Shown here: in pieces, positions 54,483 to 63,330 of the stretch
Position numbering within the stretch: position 1 is the first letter of the stretch
Layout: every line of letters begins with the position of its first letter
Origin: Mesorhizobium sp. B2-7-1
GTDB taxonomy: Bacteria; Pseudomonadota; Alphaproteobacteria; Rhizobiales; Rhizobiaceae
Length of the DNA: 64,000 bases
NCBI RefSeq assembly: GCF_006440735.1
Contig: NZ_VFUA01000016.1
Location: forward strand, 1-64,000
Direction of reading: 5' to 3'
Position numbers and translations under genes: made by a program
Notes under the pieces: generated by a model
Told to the model about the DNA's origin: nothing
The model's database searches: none
Seen by the model: only the letters and a program-made list of their open reading frames with translations

Positions 54483-55058
54483 TTAACGCCGGCTGGAGGG
54501 CGAACTGGAAAGCACCGGGATATTGGGCGCGGTGTCCACGGCGGTGGCTGAAGAAGTCTCACCCAAATCTTCAATCAATGACAGGCGGGCTCGGTTCAAT
54601 CGACTTTTGATCGTGCCGATAGCGCAACCGCAGATGCTCGCTGTTTCCTCATAACTCACGCCCATGATGGCGATCAGCACCAAGACCTCGCGCTGTTGAG
54701 GTGGCAATTTGCCGATAGCAGCGTGAACCTCCTGACTACGGATATGCCATTCCTGGTCGCCATAGCTGATTGAATGGGCTGATGCGCAATCGATCGCTCC
54801 TGGCGCCTCGCGCATATAGACCTTGTGCTTTGTATAGAACGTGTTGCGCATGATCGTGAACAGCCACGACTTCATCCGCGTTCCGGGTTCGAACTGATCG
54901 ATATGCGCTATGCCCTTGAGCAGAGTTTCCTGCACGAGATCGTCCGCGTCGGTCTTGTCTCTACAGAAGGTGCGCGCAAAAGCTCTCAAGGCCGGGATCA
55001 GATCGACGATCGTCGCCTCCCTTTGGAGGGCTGACGAGCCGGAATTCATCGTCCGCAA
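54483..55058 (-). CDS. ecfG: EcfG-type (ECF15) RNA polymerase sigma factor
   Basis: The 191-aa ECF sigma factor has region 2 (LIPALRAFARTFCRDKTDAD, DLVQETLLKGIAHIDQFEPG, MKSWLFTIMRNTFYTKHK) and region 4 (LPPQQREVLVLIAIMGVSYE, TASICGCAIGTIKSRLNRAR). FEPGT-x-MKSWLFTIMRN and the region-4 form match EcfG of the general stress response. AGGAGG is 5 nt before a TTG at 55058 and 14 nt before the ATG at 55049, so the TTG start is favoured. It lies downstream of nepR on the same strand, in the usual nepR-ecfG order. Confidence 0.88.
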   Translation of the reverse strand: MRTMNSGSSALQREATIVDLIPALRAFARTFCRDKTDADDLVQETLLKGIAHIDQFEPGTRMKSWLFTIMRNTFYTKHKVYMREAPGAIDCASAHSISYGDQEWHIRSQEVHAAIGKLPPQQREVLVLIAIMGVSYEETASICGCAIGTIKSRLNRARLSLIEDLGETSSATAVDTAPNIPVLSSSPSSRR

Positions 55059-55182
55059 AAACGCCTCCTGGAGGATAGCTTGGATTGGATGACCAAAGCT
55101 AATGCGCCGCGAACAGGTAGGTTCCTGTTACAGCTTCAATAGACGTCCAGCCGTCGTCAAAGATTTCGAGCGCTGTCATTTT

Positions 55183-55377
55183 TTAGCGATCGATCTTCGC
55201 TTTGGGAGGCAGGATCACGCCGCTCGCCAGCACGTGCCGAGGCATAGTGCCGCCGCTACGCATCCATTCCAGTGTGAGCTCGGCAAGCAGTTTTCCTGCA
55301 GCATCGAACTCAAGCTTTGACACTAAAGACCCATCACCGCCAGACAGGATCTGACACGGCTGCCGCTGCGGCCGCAT
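55183..55377 (-). CDS. 64-aa hypothetical protein between nepR and ecfG
   Basis: The product MRPQRQPCQILSGGDGSLVS continues LEFDAAGKLLAELTLEWMRS and ends PPKAKIDR. The sequence is protein-like and begins 10 nt after the nepR stop, suggesting a nepR-orf-ecfG operon. No family is recognised and the ribosome site is weak. Between it and ecfG, 55059-55182 shows no gene. Confidence 0.45.
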   Translation of the reverse strand: MRPQRQPCQILSGGDGSLVSKLEFDAAGKLLAELTLEWMRSGGTMPRHVLASGVILPPKAKIDR

Positions 55378-55387
55378 TGGGGCTCTT

Positions 55388-55594
55388 TCAGTGTAGCTTG
55401 CCGTTGGCTTTTTTGGCCGCCATCCGAGCAGCTGTTTCCAATTCCCGCGCCAACTCAAAAAGCCGGTCGGGGGCAGGTTCGTCTGCGACGATCTCAAACG
55501 CAGCAAGCAGTTCTTCGTCGAGCGTTGAACGCTTTGGAGCCGCTGTTTGGGTCTCGATCGGGATCATGTTGTATCGACGCACGGGCCTGCCCAT
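55388..55594 (-). CDS. nepR: NepR-family anti-sigma factor
   Basis: The 68-aa protein contains STLDEELLAAFEIVADEPAP and DRLFELARELETAARMAAKK. The E-P-x-P-D-R-x-x-x-L-x-x-x-L-E core and the preceding helix match NepR, which binds EcfG until phosphorylated PhyR removes it. The start is ATG 55594 or 55567; both lie after the EcfG-type promoter, while the in-frame 55627 start lies before it. phyR was not found in this window. Confidence 0.75.
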   Translation of the reverse strand: MGRPVRRYNMIPIETQTAAPKRSTLDEELLAAFEIVADEPAPDRLFELARELETAARMAAKKANGKLH

Positions 55595-55618
55595 AACATA
55601 TGTTAACACACCCGGCGC

Positions 55619-55643
55619 AACCGGCAATCAAAGCAAAAGTTCC
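55619..55643 (-). promoter_or_regulatory. EcfG-type promoter of nepR (autoregulation)
   Basis: Plus-strand AAC (55619-55621), 17 bases, GTTCC (55639-55643), i.e. GGAAC-N16-gGTT on the minus strand, about 25 nt before the nepR start. This is the classic autoregulatory arrangement of nepR-ecfG loci. Confidence 0.65.
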
Positions 55644-55688
55644 CTTCCTGCATTCCTCGGAGGGTTGGGAGACGCAGCCAGCCGGCCT

Positions 55689-56195
55689 TCATTCCGCCGC
55701 CATGGCATTGACTCTACGCTCGGCAATTTCCGAGAGCTTGTCGTCGGCCGCTTTCTCTTCCTTGAGGTTTTCGGCCAGGACAGCGGCGCAGTCGTCTCGC
55801 CCGAGTTGCTTGGCCCACGCTATCAGCGTTCCATATCTAGTCATTTCATAGTGCTCGACGGCTTGAGCCGACGCGATCAACGCAGCGTCGAGGACTTCCT
55901 TGTCGTCGACATCGGCGCTGACATCGTCAGCCTCCTCGAGAATGCCGTCGATCGCAGGGCAATCGATCGCTTTAATCTTCTGGCCGTGCATCTCGAAGAC
56001 CTCTTCGACCCGCGCGACATGGCCTTCCGTTTCGCGAAGATGCTTCTCGAACCCAGCCTTCAAATTGCCGTCTGAAGCCTTCTCGATCATCTTTGGCAGC
56101 GCCTTTAGAATCTGCTGCTCCGCGTAATAGATGTCCTGGAGTGCGTGAACGAATAGGTCGTCCAACGTCTTGATGTCTTTCGAGAAAAAACCCAT
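55689..56195 (-). CDS. DUF892 ferritin-like protein (YciE/YciF type)
   Basis: The 168-aa protein starts MGFFSKDIKTLDDLFVHALQ and continues DIYYAEQQILKALPKMIEKA, the DUF892 signature; HLRETEGHVARVEEVFEMHG and VEHYEMTRYGTLIAWAKQLG carry the conserved Glu/His residues of a di-iron four-helix bundle. YciE/YciF proteins are stress-induced in several bacteria. ATG 56195 begins at the family start; the longer frame is rejected. No EcfG-type site was found in the 227-nt upstream gap, which otherwise shows nothing. Confidence 0.88.
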   Translation of the reverse strand: MGFFSKDIKTLDDLFVHALQDIYYAEQQILKALPKMIEKASDGNLKAGFEKHLRETEGHVARVEEVFEMHGQKIKAIDCPAIDGILEEADDVSADVDDKEVLDAALIASAQAVEHYEMTRYGTLIAWAKQLGRDDCAAVLAENLKEEKAADDKLSEIAERRVNAMAAE

Positions 56196-56422
56196 GGTGC
56201 TCGCCTTCCGCTTGTCCTCGCAATTGCTGAACTTCCGGGCTGCAAGGAGCCAGGAAGCGGCTCTAATCGCGGGACAGCCTGAATGTTCCTCACCTCCAGA
56301 CGGCGCGAGCGCTGACAAATCCCGTATTCTTCCTTGTGATCTTGCCAAGTTGGATGATTGCGAGGGCGTATTTTCGGTCGGAGTCGCCAACTGGGACTGC
56401 ATCGGGACCGAAGCAGTCCCGA

Positions 56423-57442
56423 TCAGACTTGATAAAATTCCCGATACCATTCCACGAAACGCCGGACGCCGATCTCAATCGGAATTCTCGGCCTGAAGCC
56501 GGTCGCTTGCTCAAGTGAGCTGACATCGGCGCAGGTCGCAGGCACGTCACCGGGCTGGAGCGGCATGCCGTTGCGTTTCGCCTTTTTGCCCAGCGCGTCT
56601 TCGAGCAGTTCGATCAAATGGTTCAGCTCAACCGGCGAGCTGCCGCCGATGTTGTGGATCCTGAAGGGCGCATTACTCGTCGCCGGGTCAGGGGTCGCGC
56701 TGTTCCAGTCCCTATTGGGTGTCGCAGGCAGCTGCATGACGCGGACTACCCCCTCGATGATGTCGTCGATATAGGTGAAATCACGCTGCATGTTGCCATG
56801 GTTGAAGACATCGATAGGCTCGCCCGCGAGTATGGCCTTGGTGAAGATGAATAAGGCCATATCCGGTCGGCCCCATGGCCCATAGACGGTGAAGAACCGC
56901 AATCCCGTCGTCGGCAGTCCGAGCAGATGGCTGTAGGCATGCGCCATCAGCTCGTTGGCCTTCTTGCTGGCGGCATAGAGGCTGAGCGGGTGATCGGCGG
57001 AATCGTGCACGGAGAACGGCATTCGCGTGCTGCCGCCGTAGATCGAGCTCGAGGACGCATAGACCAGGTGGCCGACTGAGGCGCGGCGGCATCCTTCCAG
57101 GACATTGAGGAATCCGCTCAAATTGCTTTCGCCGTAGGCGTAGGGGTTGGTAAGCGAATGACGGACGCCGGCCTGGGCTGCGAGATTGACGACGATTTCC
57201 GGATCGACCGACGCAAAGAATACCGAGACGCGCTCACGATCGGCGAGTTCGACATGCTCGAACCGGAAATGCGGAAATTCCTCCAACCGATCGAGTCGGG
57301 CTCGCTTGAGGCTCACGTCGTAGTATTCATTCATGGAATCGAGACCGGCAACTTGCCAACCGTCGGAAAGCAGTCTCCGGCATAGATGAAAACCGATGAA
57401 ACCGGCTGCCCCGGTGACAAGAACAGGCCTGTTTGGCGTCAC
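56423..57442 (-). CDS. NAD-dependent epimerase, UDP-glucuronate 4-epimerase type
   Basis: The 339-aa SDR-extended protein has VLVTGAAGFIGFHLCRRLLS (NAD site), GLDSMNEYYDVSLKRARLDR, SSSSIYGG with catalytic Ser/Tyr, SLYAASKKANELMAHAYSHL (YxxxK), and HGNMQRDFTYIDDIIEGVVR. The NEYYDVxLKxxRL segment is typical of UDP-glucuronate epimerases, which supply UDP-galacturonate for surface polysaccharides. It is divergent from the biosynthetic operon and may serve the same product, which is inference. Confidence 0.9.
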   Translation of the reverse strand: MTPNRPVLVTGAAGFIGFHLCRRLLSDGWQVAGLDSMNEYYDVSLKRARLDRLEEFPHFRFEHVELADRERVSVFFASVDPEIVVNLAAQAGVRHSLTNPYAYGESNLSGFLNVLEGCRRASVGHLVYASSSSIYGGSTRMPFSVHDSADHPLSLYAASKKANELMAHAYSHLLGLPTTGLRFFTVYGPWGRPDMALFIFTKAILAGEPIDVFNHGNMQRDFTYIDDIIEGVVRVMQLPATPNRDWNSATPDPATSNAPFRIHNIGGSSPVELNHLIELLEDALGKKAKRNGMPLQPGDVPATCADVSSLEQATGFRPRIPIEIGVRRFVEWYREFYQV

Positions 57443-57462
57443 GACGTGTCCCTAACGTTAGC

Positions 57463-57478
57463 TGTGACCAGATTCACA
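57463..57478. promoter_or_regulatory. CRP-like palindrome TGTGA-N6-TCACA
   Basis: TGTGA (57463-57467), CCAGAT, TCACA (57474-57478) is a perfect two-fold palindrome matching the CRP consensus half-sites. It lies in the 145-nt divergent gap between the epimerase and the biosynthetic operon, 21 nt from the epimerase start and about 110 nt from the other. It could control either direction. Confidence 0.5.
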
Positions 57479-57587
57479 CCATTTCCACCCTCGCCTCCCT
57501 TTATCCTCGGAAGCATCATCAGAATGATCGATGAAACGTCTCTTGGGCGGAGCCATAACCGAACTTCATCTTTAGCTCAGGCAAGCC

Positions 57588-60323
57588 ATGCTCCCGGCAT
57601 ATGTGACGGCACCAGCAGCGGACCAGGATCTTGATGGGGCTCCTCTTCCGCCGGGGCCGCCCGAATGGGCAGAGGTGTCTGATTATGCCCTGGACCGGGG
57701 CGGACCCGTCCTGCGGCCATATCCGCCTTTGCCGGCTGGGTTTGCGGATATGGGGATCGGCCCGCGGCTGCAAGCCGTCGTAAGCCAACATCCGTACAAG
57801 ATCGCCATCAATGATGGCGCGGACGAACTCTCCTATTCGGCGCTCGGCGCCGCCGTCGAGATTCTATCCCGCCGGGTTGCAACCGCCGTCCCCGAAGGGA
57901 AGCCGGTAGGAATCTGGCAACCATCCTCCGTCTGGGGCATCGTTGCCATGCTCGCGACGATAGCAGCCGGACGGGTTTCAATTCCGCTTAACGCGAGGGA
58001 TCCCACCCCTCGCGTCAAGGAGATCGTGTCGGCGGCCAAGCTCGGGACAATGCTGGGCATGGGAGACCCTCCGCCCGATCTGGCCCAAGACCTCCAATGG
58101 ATCGACATGGGGGCGAATTCGGCCGCCGCGCGAGACATGTTGGCAACGCTCCTTCCGCGGCCCTCCGTCGATGAGCCGGCGATCATTCTCTATACCTCAG
58201 GCAGCACCGGCCGCCCCAAGGGCATCGTCAACAGCCAACGCAGCTTGCTGTGGCGCGTGAAACAATATGTCGAGGCGTGTCACGTCAATTCGGACGACGT
58301 TTTTCTTCCCCTGGCTGGGCTGGCCACGATAGCGGGCTGCCGAGAGATTCTGACGGCCCTTCTCAACGGCGCCACCCTGCAGCTTGTTGAGTTGGAAGCG
58401 GTAGGCCTGCGCGGCGTTCGCGCGAGGATGAAAGACCAGGGCGTGACCGTCACCTATCTCGTGCCGGCCTTGCTTCGAACTCTGATGGCAGATGTGGCTG
58501 CCGATACGTTCAGCTCGCTCAGAATTGTCCGTGTGGGGGGCGAGAAAGTGCTTTGGACCGACATCGCTCTTCTGCGCAAAGCCGTCCCGCCGCATTGCCT
58601 CGTCCAGATAGGCTATTCGTCGACAGAAACGACAGGATCGCAGTGGTTCCTGCCGCCGGAGCCGCCGAACACTGAGCCCGACGTGCCGGTTGGCCGCCTT
58701 TTGCCCGGGATCGCATTCTCGATCGTGAACGAAGAGGGACACGTCGTTCCGCCCGGTGAGACGGGGGAACTCGTGATCAAGAGCCCTTATGTCCTCCTCG
58801 GGCACTGGGAAAACGGCGCCGTCATCCCTGTCGATCCGGATTCCGACAACGCGCGCGAGCGGATTTTTCCGACCGGTGATCTCGTGCGGTTGGACGGTGA
58901 TGGTCTGCTGAGGATCATTGGCCGTAAGGGGCGGCAGATAAAGATCAACGGGCGACGTATTGAGCCGGCCGAGCTTGAAATGGTGCTGCGATCCGCCCCA
59001 TCGGTTCAGGACGCTGTGGCAATCGTGACGGAGGCGACCGAACTTGTCGCATTCGCCGTTCCAAGCGAAGGCGCGAACCAGAGCTTTGTCGGTGACCTGC
59101 GCCAGTTGATTGCAAACACGCTGCCTCAACCGTTGCGGCCGCTGCGGCTCCATCGCGTGAGTGATATCCCCCGCCTTAGTGGCGGAAAGATCGACCTGGC
59201 CAAGCTTGCAAAGATGGACTTCCTTGCCAGGAGGCCGGCCACCGCCGCCGATCCGCCAAATCCCGGTTTCGATCCGGCAGTAAGTCAGGTGGTGGGCAAG
59301 GCATGGATCAAGGTCCTCAACACGCGCGCAGCCGTGGGCAGGTGGGATGAGGCTGGTGGAGACTCGCTGAAGTTACTGCATTGCGTGATGGAGATCGAGA
59401 ATCTCACCGGCCAGGAACTTGGGCTTGAGAGCTTCACGGTCGGGATGAGCGCAGGCGAGATGGTGAGGGCTGTCGTCGCAGCGCAGGCGGCTTCGTCTGG
59501 CAAAGTCGCCCCCGAGCACAATCCGCCGCTGCTTTTCCTGTTTCCCGGCTCCGTCGGCTACGGTCCAAGTCTTGCCGCCTTTGCTTCCGCCATGGGAAAA
59601 ACCGCAAAAGTGGTTCCAATCAGGTACCCTGGCCTTGCATTCATCCTCGCCGGACAGAATGACCTCGCGAGCATGGCGGACGCCGCGTTCCAGCAAGTCA
59701 GCCGCGCTCAGCCGTCGGGACATGTCAGGCTTCTGGGCCACTCGCTCGGCGGGGCGGTCGCCTTGGAGGTCGCGGTCCGTCTGCTGGGGGCCGGACGGTC
59801 GGTCAAGTTCGTCGGCATCCTCGACACAAGCCTTGAGGGCGAGCGAAGCCGCCTGTGGGACACGGTCACCCGTACGGTGCGCCGGCTGCGGTCCAACCGC
59901 ATCTCGTTCCATCGCGTAGCCTGCCGTGCCCTGGCGAAGATCGCGGTCGGATTGGGCTACGAAAGACGCCTCGCGCTCGCCATCGACCGGTACACCGAAG
60001 GCCAGTTCAATGGGGCGTGTTTCAGGATCAAGCTGGAGCTGCAGGAAGTATTGCGGGCGCAGGCGTTTTTCCGCTGGCTGGTGAAGCCCAAGACCGCGCT
60101 TCCGATCCAAGGAACCCTTTTTCGCTGCGCCCGCCCGGATATGTCCCGCGCCATCGGGTGGGATCGGGTGTTTGGTGAGCTGAAAGTGGTTCCGATCGTC
60201 GGCACACACATCGATCTGGTCGTGGAGCCCCACGTCGCGACCAACCGTCCGCTGATCGAGAAGGCCGTTTTGCAAACATATACGACGGCCGAAACTCTGC
60301 AGTTGGAGGGCCAGTCGACGTGA
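57588..60323 (+). CDS. NRPS-like protein: adenylation, carrier and thioesterase domains
   Basis: The 911-aa protein has an AMP-binding domain (about 60-530; YTSGSTGRPKGIVNSQ near 200, GYSSTETTGSQW, ELVIKSPYVLLGHW, FPTGDLVRLDGDGLLRIIGR, RQIKINGRRIEPAELE), a phosphopantetheine carrier domain (DEAGGDSLKLLHCVM near 590, Ser attachment), and a C-terminal alpha/beta thioesterase (RLLGHSLGGAVALEV near 715). There is no condensation domain. It therefore activates, loads and probably releases or transfers one acid. It is the first gene of the four-gene overlapping operon. Substrate cannot be told from sequence. Confidence 0.88.
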   Translation: MLPAYVTAPAADQDLDGAPLPPGPPEWAEVSDYALDRGGPVLRPYPPLPAGFADMGIGPRLQAVVSQHPYKIAINDGADELSYSALGAAVEILSRRVATAVPEGKPVGIWQPSSVWGIVAMLATIAAGRVSIPLNARDPTPRVKEIVSAAKLGTMLGMGDPPPDLAQDLQWIDMGANSAAARDMLATLLPRPSVDEPAIILYTSGSTGRPKGIVNSQRSLLWRVKQYVEACHVNSDDVFLPLAGLATIAGCREILTALLNGATLQLVELEAVGLRGVRARMKDQGVTVTYLVPALLRTLMADVAADTFSSLRIVRVGGEKVLWTDIALLRKAVPPHCLVQIGYSSTETTGSQWFLPPEPPNTEPDVPVGRLLPGIAFSIVNEEGHVVPPGETGELVIKSPYVLLGHWENGAVIPVDPDSDNARERIFPTGDLVRLDGDGLLRIIGRKGRQIKINGRRIEPAELEMVLRSAPSVQDAVAIVTEATELVAFAVPSEGANQSFVGDLRQLIANTLPQPLRPLRLHRVSDIPRLSGGKIDLAKLAKMDFLARRPATAADPPNPGFDPAVSQVVGKAWIKVLNTRAAVGRWDEAGGDSLKLLHCVMEIENLTGQELGLESFTVGMSAGEMVRAVVAAQAASSGKVAPEHNPPLLFLFPGSVGYGPSLAAFASAMGKTAKVVPIRYPGLAFILAGQNDLASMADAAFQQVSRAQPSGHVRLLGHSLGGAVALEVAVRLLGAGRSVKFVGILDTSLEGERSRLWDTVTRTVRRLRSNRISFHRVACRALAKIAVGLGYERRLALAIDRYTEGQFNGACFRIKLELQEVLRAQAFFRWLVKPKTALPIQGTLFRCARPDMSRAIGWDRVFGELKVVPIVGTHIDLVVEPHVATNRPLIEKAVLQTYTTAETLQLEGQST

Positions 60324-61303
60324 TCTCGGGATTCACCAAGGAAGTACTGGCATTGGACGCCGGCGCGGAGGCGGACCGCATCGTCTCATCGACGCGCGAG
60401 CAGGTTCTGGTCATGCTACGGCGGCGCGGGGTGGTGGTCGGATTGTCGGGGGGCATCGACAGTTCCGTCGTCGCATGCTTGTGCGTGCGCGCCTTCGGCA
60501 GGGACAAGGTGCTGGGGGTATTCATGCCGGAACGGGATTCCTCCGGCGACTCGCTGAGGCTTGGACGTGTCATCGCAGCCCAGCTCGGCATCGATACTCT
60601 GGTTGAAGATATAGCCCCCGCGCTTGATGCCATAGGCGCGTATCGCCGACAGATCGAGGCCATCCGCTCCGTCGTTCCCGATTATGATGAAGGATGGAAA
60701 TGCAAGCTAGTGCTGACCTCGGTTCTGGAGAGCCAAGGCCTTAACATCACCCGCCTTACGGTTCAGAACCCGGAGGGCGAGGTCAACACGGTTCGGCTGC
60801 CCCTGGCGGCCTATCTGCAGATCGTCGCGGCGACCAATTACAAGCAGCGCATCCGCAAGATGACCGAATATTATCATGCGGACCGCCTCGGCTACGCCGT
60901 TGCCGGAACGCCGAACCGGCTCGAATACGACCAGGGTTTCTTCGTCAAGCAGGGCGACGGCATCGCCGACGTCATGCCGATCGTGCACCTCTACAAAACA
61001 CAGGTCTACCAGCTGGCTGAACATCTCGGGGTGGACGAAGAAATCCGCCGTAGGCCGCCGACCACCGACACATTCTCCATGGCCCAAAGCCAGGAGGAAT
61101 TCTACTTCGCGCTGCCTTACCAGCTGACGGATCTATGTCTCTACGGCGTCAACCATGGGTTATGTGCCGACGAGGTCGCAGCCGCTACGGACCTCACCGG
61201 CGGCCAGGTCGAGAAGATCTTCAAGGACATCGAGGCGAAGCGCCGGGCGGCGCGATATCTGCATGCCCGGCCCTTGCCGTCCGTGCCGATGGATGTGGAC
61301 TGA
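60320..61303 (+). CDS. NAD-synthase-like ammonia-dependent amide ligase
   Basis: The 327-aa protein has the PP-loop GVVVGLSGGIDSSVVACLCV and other NadE features (TNYKQRIRKMTEYYHADRLG, GTPNRLEYDQGFFVKQGDG, KTQVYQLAEHLGV). It lacks the N-terminal glutaminase domain, so it would need free ammonia or a partner. It is coupled to the NRPS-like gene (GTG start overlapping the TGA) and to asnB, so a biosynthetic amidation role is more likely than housekeeping NAD synthesis; that is inference. The GTG start is decided by the overlap. Confidence 0.85.
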   Translation: MISGFTKEVLALDAGAEADRIVSSTREQVLVMLRRRGVVVGLSGGIDSSVVACLCVRAFGRDKVLGVFMPERDSSGDSLRLGRVIAAQLGIDTLVEDIAPALDAIGAYRRQIEAIRSVVPDYDEGWKCKLVLTSVLESQGLNITRLTVQNPEGEVNTVRLPLAAYLQIVAATNYKQRIRKMTEYYHADRLGYAVAGTPNRLEYDQGFFVKQGDGIADVMPIVHLYKTQVYQLAEHLGVDEEIRRRPPTTDTFSMAQSQEEFYFALPYQLTDLCLYGVNHGLCADEVAAATDLTGGQVEKIFKDIEAKRRAARYLHARPLPSVPMDVD

Positions 61304-61308
61304 GGCCG

Positions 61309-63330
61309 ATGTGCGGGATCGCCGGAATACTGGCGCTGAACGCCACCGCCGAACCGCCTTCGCGCGAAGCATTGTTGCGCATGGCTGGCGCGGTTGCCCA
61401 TCGCGGTCCCGACGAACGGGGACTCTACCGCGACAGACGCGCCGGGCTGGCGCATGCCCGCTTGTCGGTCGTCGATCTTCGGCACGGGCAGCAGCCCCTC
61501 GCCGACTGCGACGGTCTGGCGTGGATCGTCTTCAATGGCGAGATTTTCAACTATCTTGAACTGCGCGACAGGCTGTTCGCCCTCGGCCATCGGTTCCGCA
61601 CACGCAGCGACACTGAAGTCATCCTGCACGCCTATCGGGAGTGGGGTCAGGCAGCCTTCGAGCGTATGAACGGTCAATGGGCGCTGGCGATATGGGACCC
61701 GGCCGCCGGCCGGCTGGTGTTGTCGCGCGATCGCTACGGCATTTGCCCGCTGCATTTTTGCGAGCATGGCGGCCGCCTGTTCTTTGCGAGCGAAGTCAAA
61801 GCCATTTTCGCGGCCGAGGCAGCGATCCCGCGCGCGTTCGATCCGGCTGGCATCGATGGGACCTTCACCATGTGGGCGGCCGTCGCTCCGCAGAACGTGT
61901 TCCATGGCATTCGGGAACTCCCGCCCGGACATGTGCGCATCTACGACAAGGGTATGGCGCGAGAATATCCATTTTGGCGACCGCGCTTCCCGGAAGGCCC
62001 CGGTCGCGGCCAGGGCCGATTTAGCGGCTCTTTGGACGAGGCGGTCGAGGAGGTGCGGCTGGCTCTCGAAGCCGCAACGGCATTGCGAATTTTGCAGGCC
62101 GATGTGCCGGTTGGCTGTTATCTGTCGGGCGGACTGGATAGTTCGCTGGTCGCCACGCTCGGACGGCGCTTCGCCGGCGAGCGTTTCCAGACCTTCTCGC
62201 TGCGTTTTGCCGATGCCGAATATGACGAGACCGAATTCCAGCGGCTCGTCGCGGACATGACGGGCAGCGAGCACCACGAAATAGTTGTTTCCCGCAGCGA
62301 TATAGCGGCGGTCTTTCCCCAGGTGATCCGCCACACCGAGCGGCCGATCCTCAGAACCGCGCCGGCACCACTCTATCTGCTGTCGAGGCTCGTGCGGGAA
62401 CGCGGCATCAAAGTCGTGCTGACCGGCGAAGGCGCTGACGAGATGTTTGCTGGTTATGACCTGTTCCGCGAGGGCAAAGTACGCCGCTTCTGGGGACGCC
62501 AGCCAGCTTCGACAAAACGCGCCCGACTGCTGGAACGGCTCTATCCGTATCTATCACGCTCACCGGTTCGTCAGCAGGCATTGGCCCGGCAATTCTTCGG
62601 CCGCAATATGGAGGCCCACGCCGCAGCCGGTTTTGCGCATGACACGCGCTGGCGCACGACCAGCGCCATCAAGCGCCTGTTCTGCCCTGAGATGCGGGCC
62701 GCTTCCGAACGCCGCGATGCGGTGAGCGAACTGATCTCGACGCTACCGGTCGAATTTCCGCGCTGGAGTCCGCTCGCCCAGGACCAGTATCTGGAGATCC
62801 GGACGCTGATGTCGAGCTATCTGCTCTCTTCGCAGGGCGACAGGATGCTGATGGCTCACTCAATCGAGGGCCGCTTTCCCTTCCTCGACGACAACGTCGT
62901 CAGCTTGGCGAATGCGCTTCCGGATGCCTACAAGCTGCGCGGCCTCGACGAGAAGCACGTGCTGAAGCGCGCCGCGGCGCCGATCCTGCCGCCTGAGGTC
63001 GTCGCCCGAAAGAAGCAGCCCTACCGGGCACCGAATGCGCTGAGCTTCTTCGCCACCGACGCGCCTGCGTACATTCGTGAAGCATTGTCCGAGAGGGCGT
63101 TGCGTGCAGCCGGTGTCTTCGACCCCCAATCGGTGGCCCGCCTGGTCGGGAAGTGCCAGGCCAGAACTGGTGACGGCGATATGTCGAACTCCGACAATAT
63201 GGCTTTGGTGGGCGTGCTGTCGACGCAGCTTCTCCACCAGCAGTTTGTCGCGACCCGCCCAGCCGGCGTGACGAACCCGGATCTCAAGATCGACGTCGAC
63301 TACGAGCATCGGGAAAAGATGCCAGCATGA
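61309..63330 (+). CDS. Asparagine-synthase-like glutamine amidotransferase
   Basis: The 673-aa protein starts MCGIAGILALNATAEPPSRE with the catalytic Cys2 of the class II glutaminase (so ATG 61309 is fixed), followed by GPDERGLYRDRRAGLAHARL and WIVFNGEIFNYLELRDRL. The synthase domain has PVGCYLSGGLDSSLVATLGR (PP-loop) and VVLTGEGADEMFAGYDLFRE. Its length fits AsnB (about 550-650 aa) and amidotransferases in polysaccharide or peptide clusters. It starts 5 nt after the NadE-like stop and overlaps the next gene by ATGA. Confidence 0.9.
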   Translation: MCGIAGILALNATAEPPSREALLRMAGAVAHRGPDERGLYRDRRAGLAHARLSVVDLRHGQQPLADCDGLAWIVFNGEIFNYLELRDRLFALGHRFRTRSDTEVILHAYREWGQAAFERMNGQWALAIWDPAAGRLVLSRDRYGICPLHFCEHGGRLFFASEVKAIFAAEAAIPRAFDPAGIDGTFTMWAAVAPQNVFHGIRELPPGHVRIYDKGMAREYPFWRPRFPEGPGRGQGRFSGSLDEAVEEVRLALEAATALRILQADVPVGCYLSGGLDSSLVATLGRRFAGERFQTFSLRFADAEYDETEFQRLVADMTGSEHHEIVVSRSDIAAVFPQVIRHTERPILRTAPAPLYLLSRLVRERGIKVVLTGEGADEMFAGYDLFREGKVRRFWGRQPASTKRARLLERLYPYLSRSPVRQQALARQFFGRNMEAHAAAGFAHDTRWRTTSAIKRLFCPEMRAASERRDAVSELISTLPVEFPRWSPLAQDQYLEIRTLMSSYLLSSQGDRMLMAHSIEGRFPFLDDNVVSLANALPDAYKLRGLDEKHVLKRAAAPILPPEVVARKKQPYRAPNALSFFATDAPAYIREALSERALRAAGVFDPQSVARLVGKCQARTGDGDMSNSDNMALVGVLSTQLLHQQFVATRPAGVTNPDLKIDVDYEHREKMPA

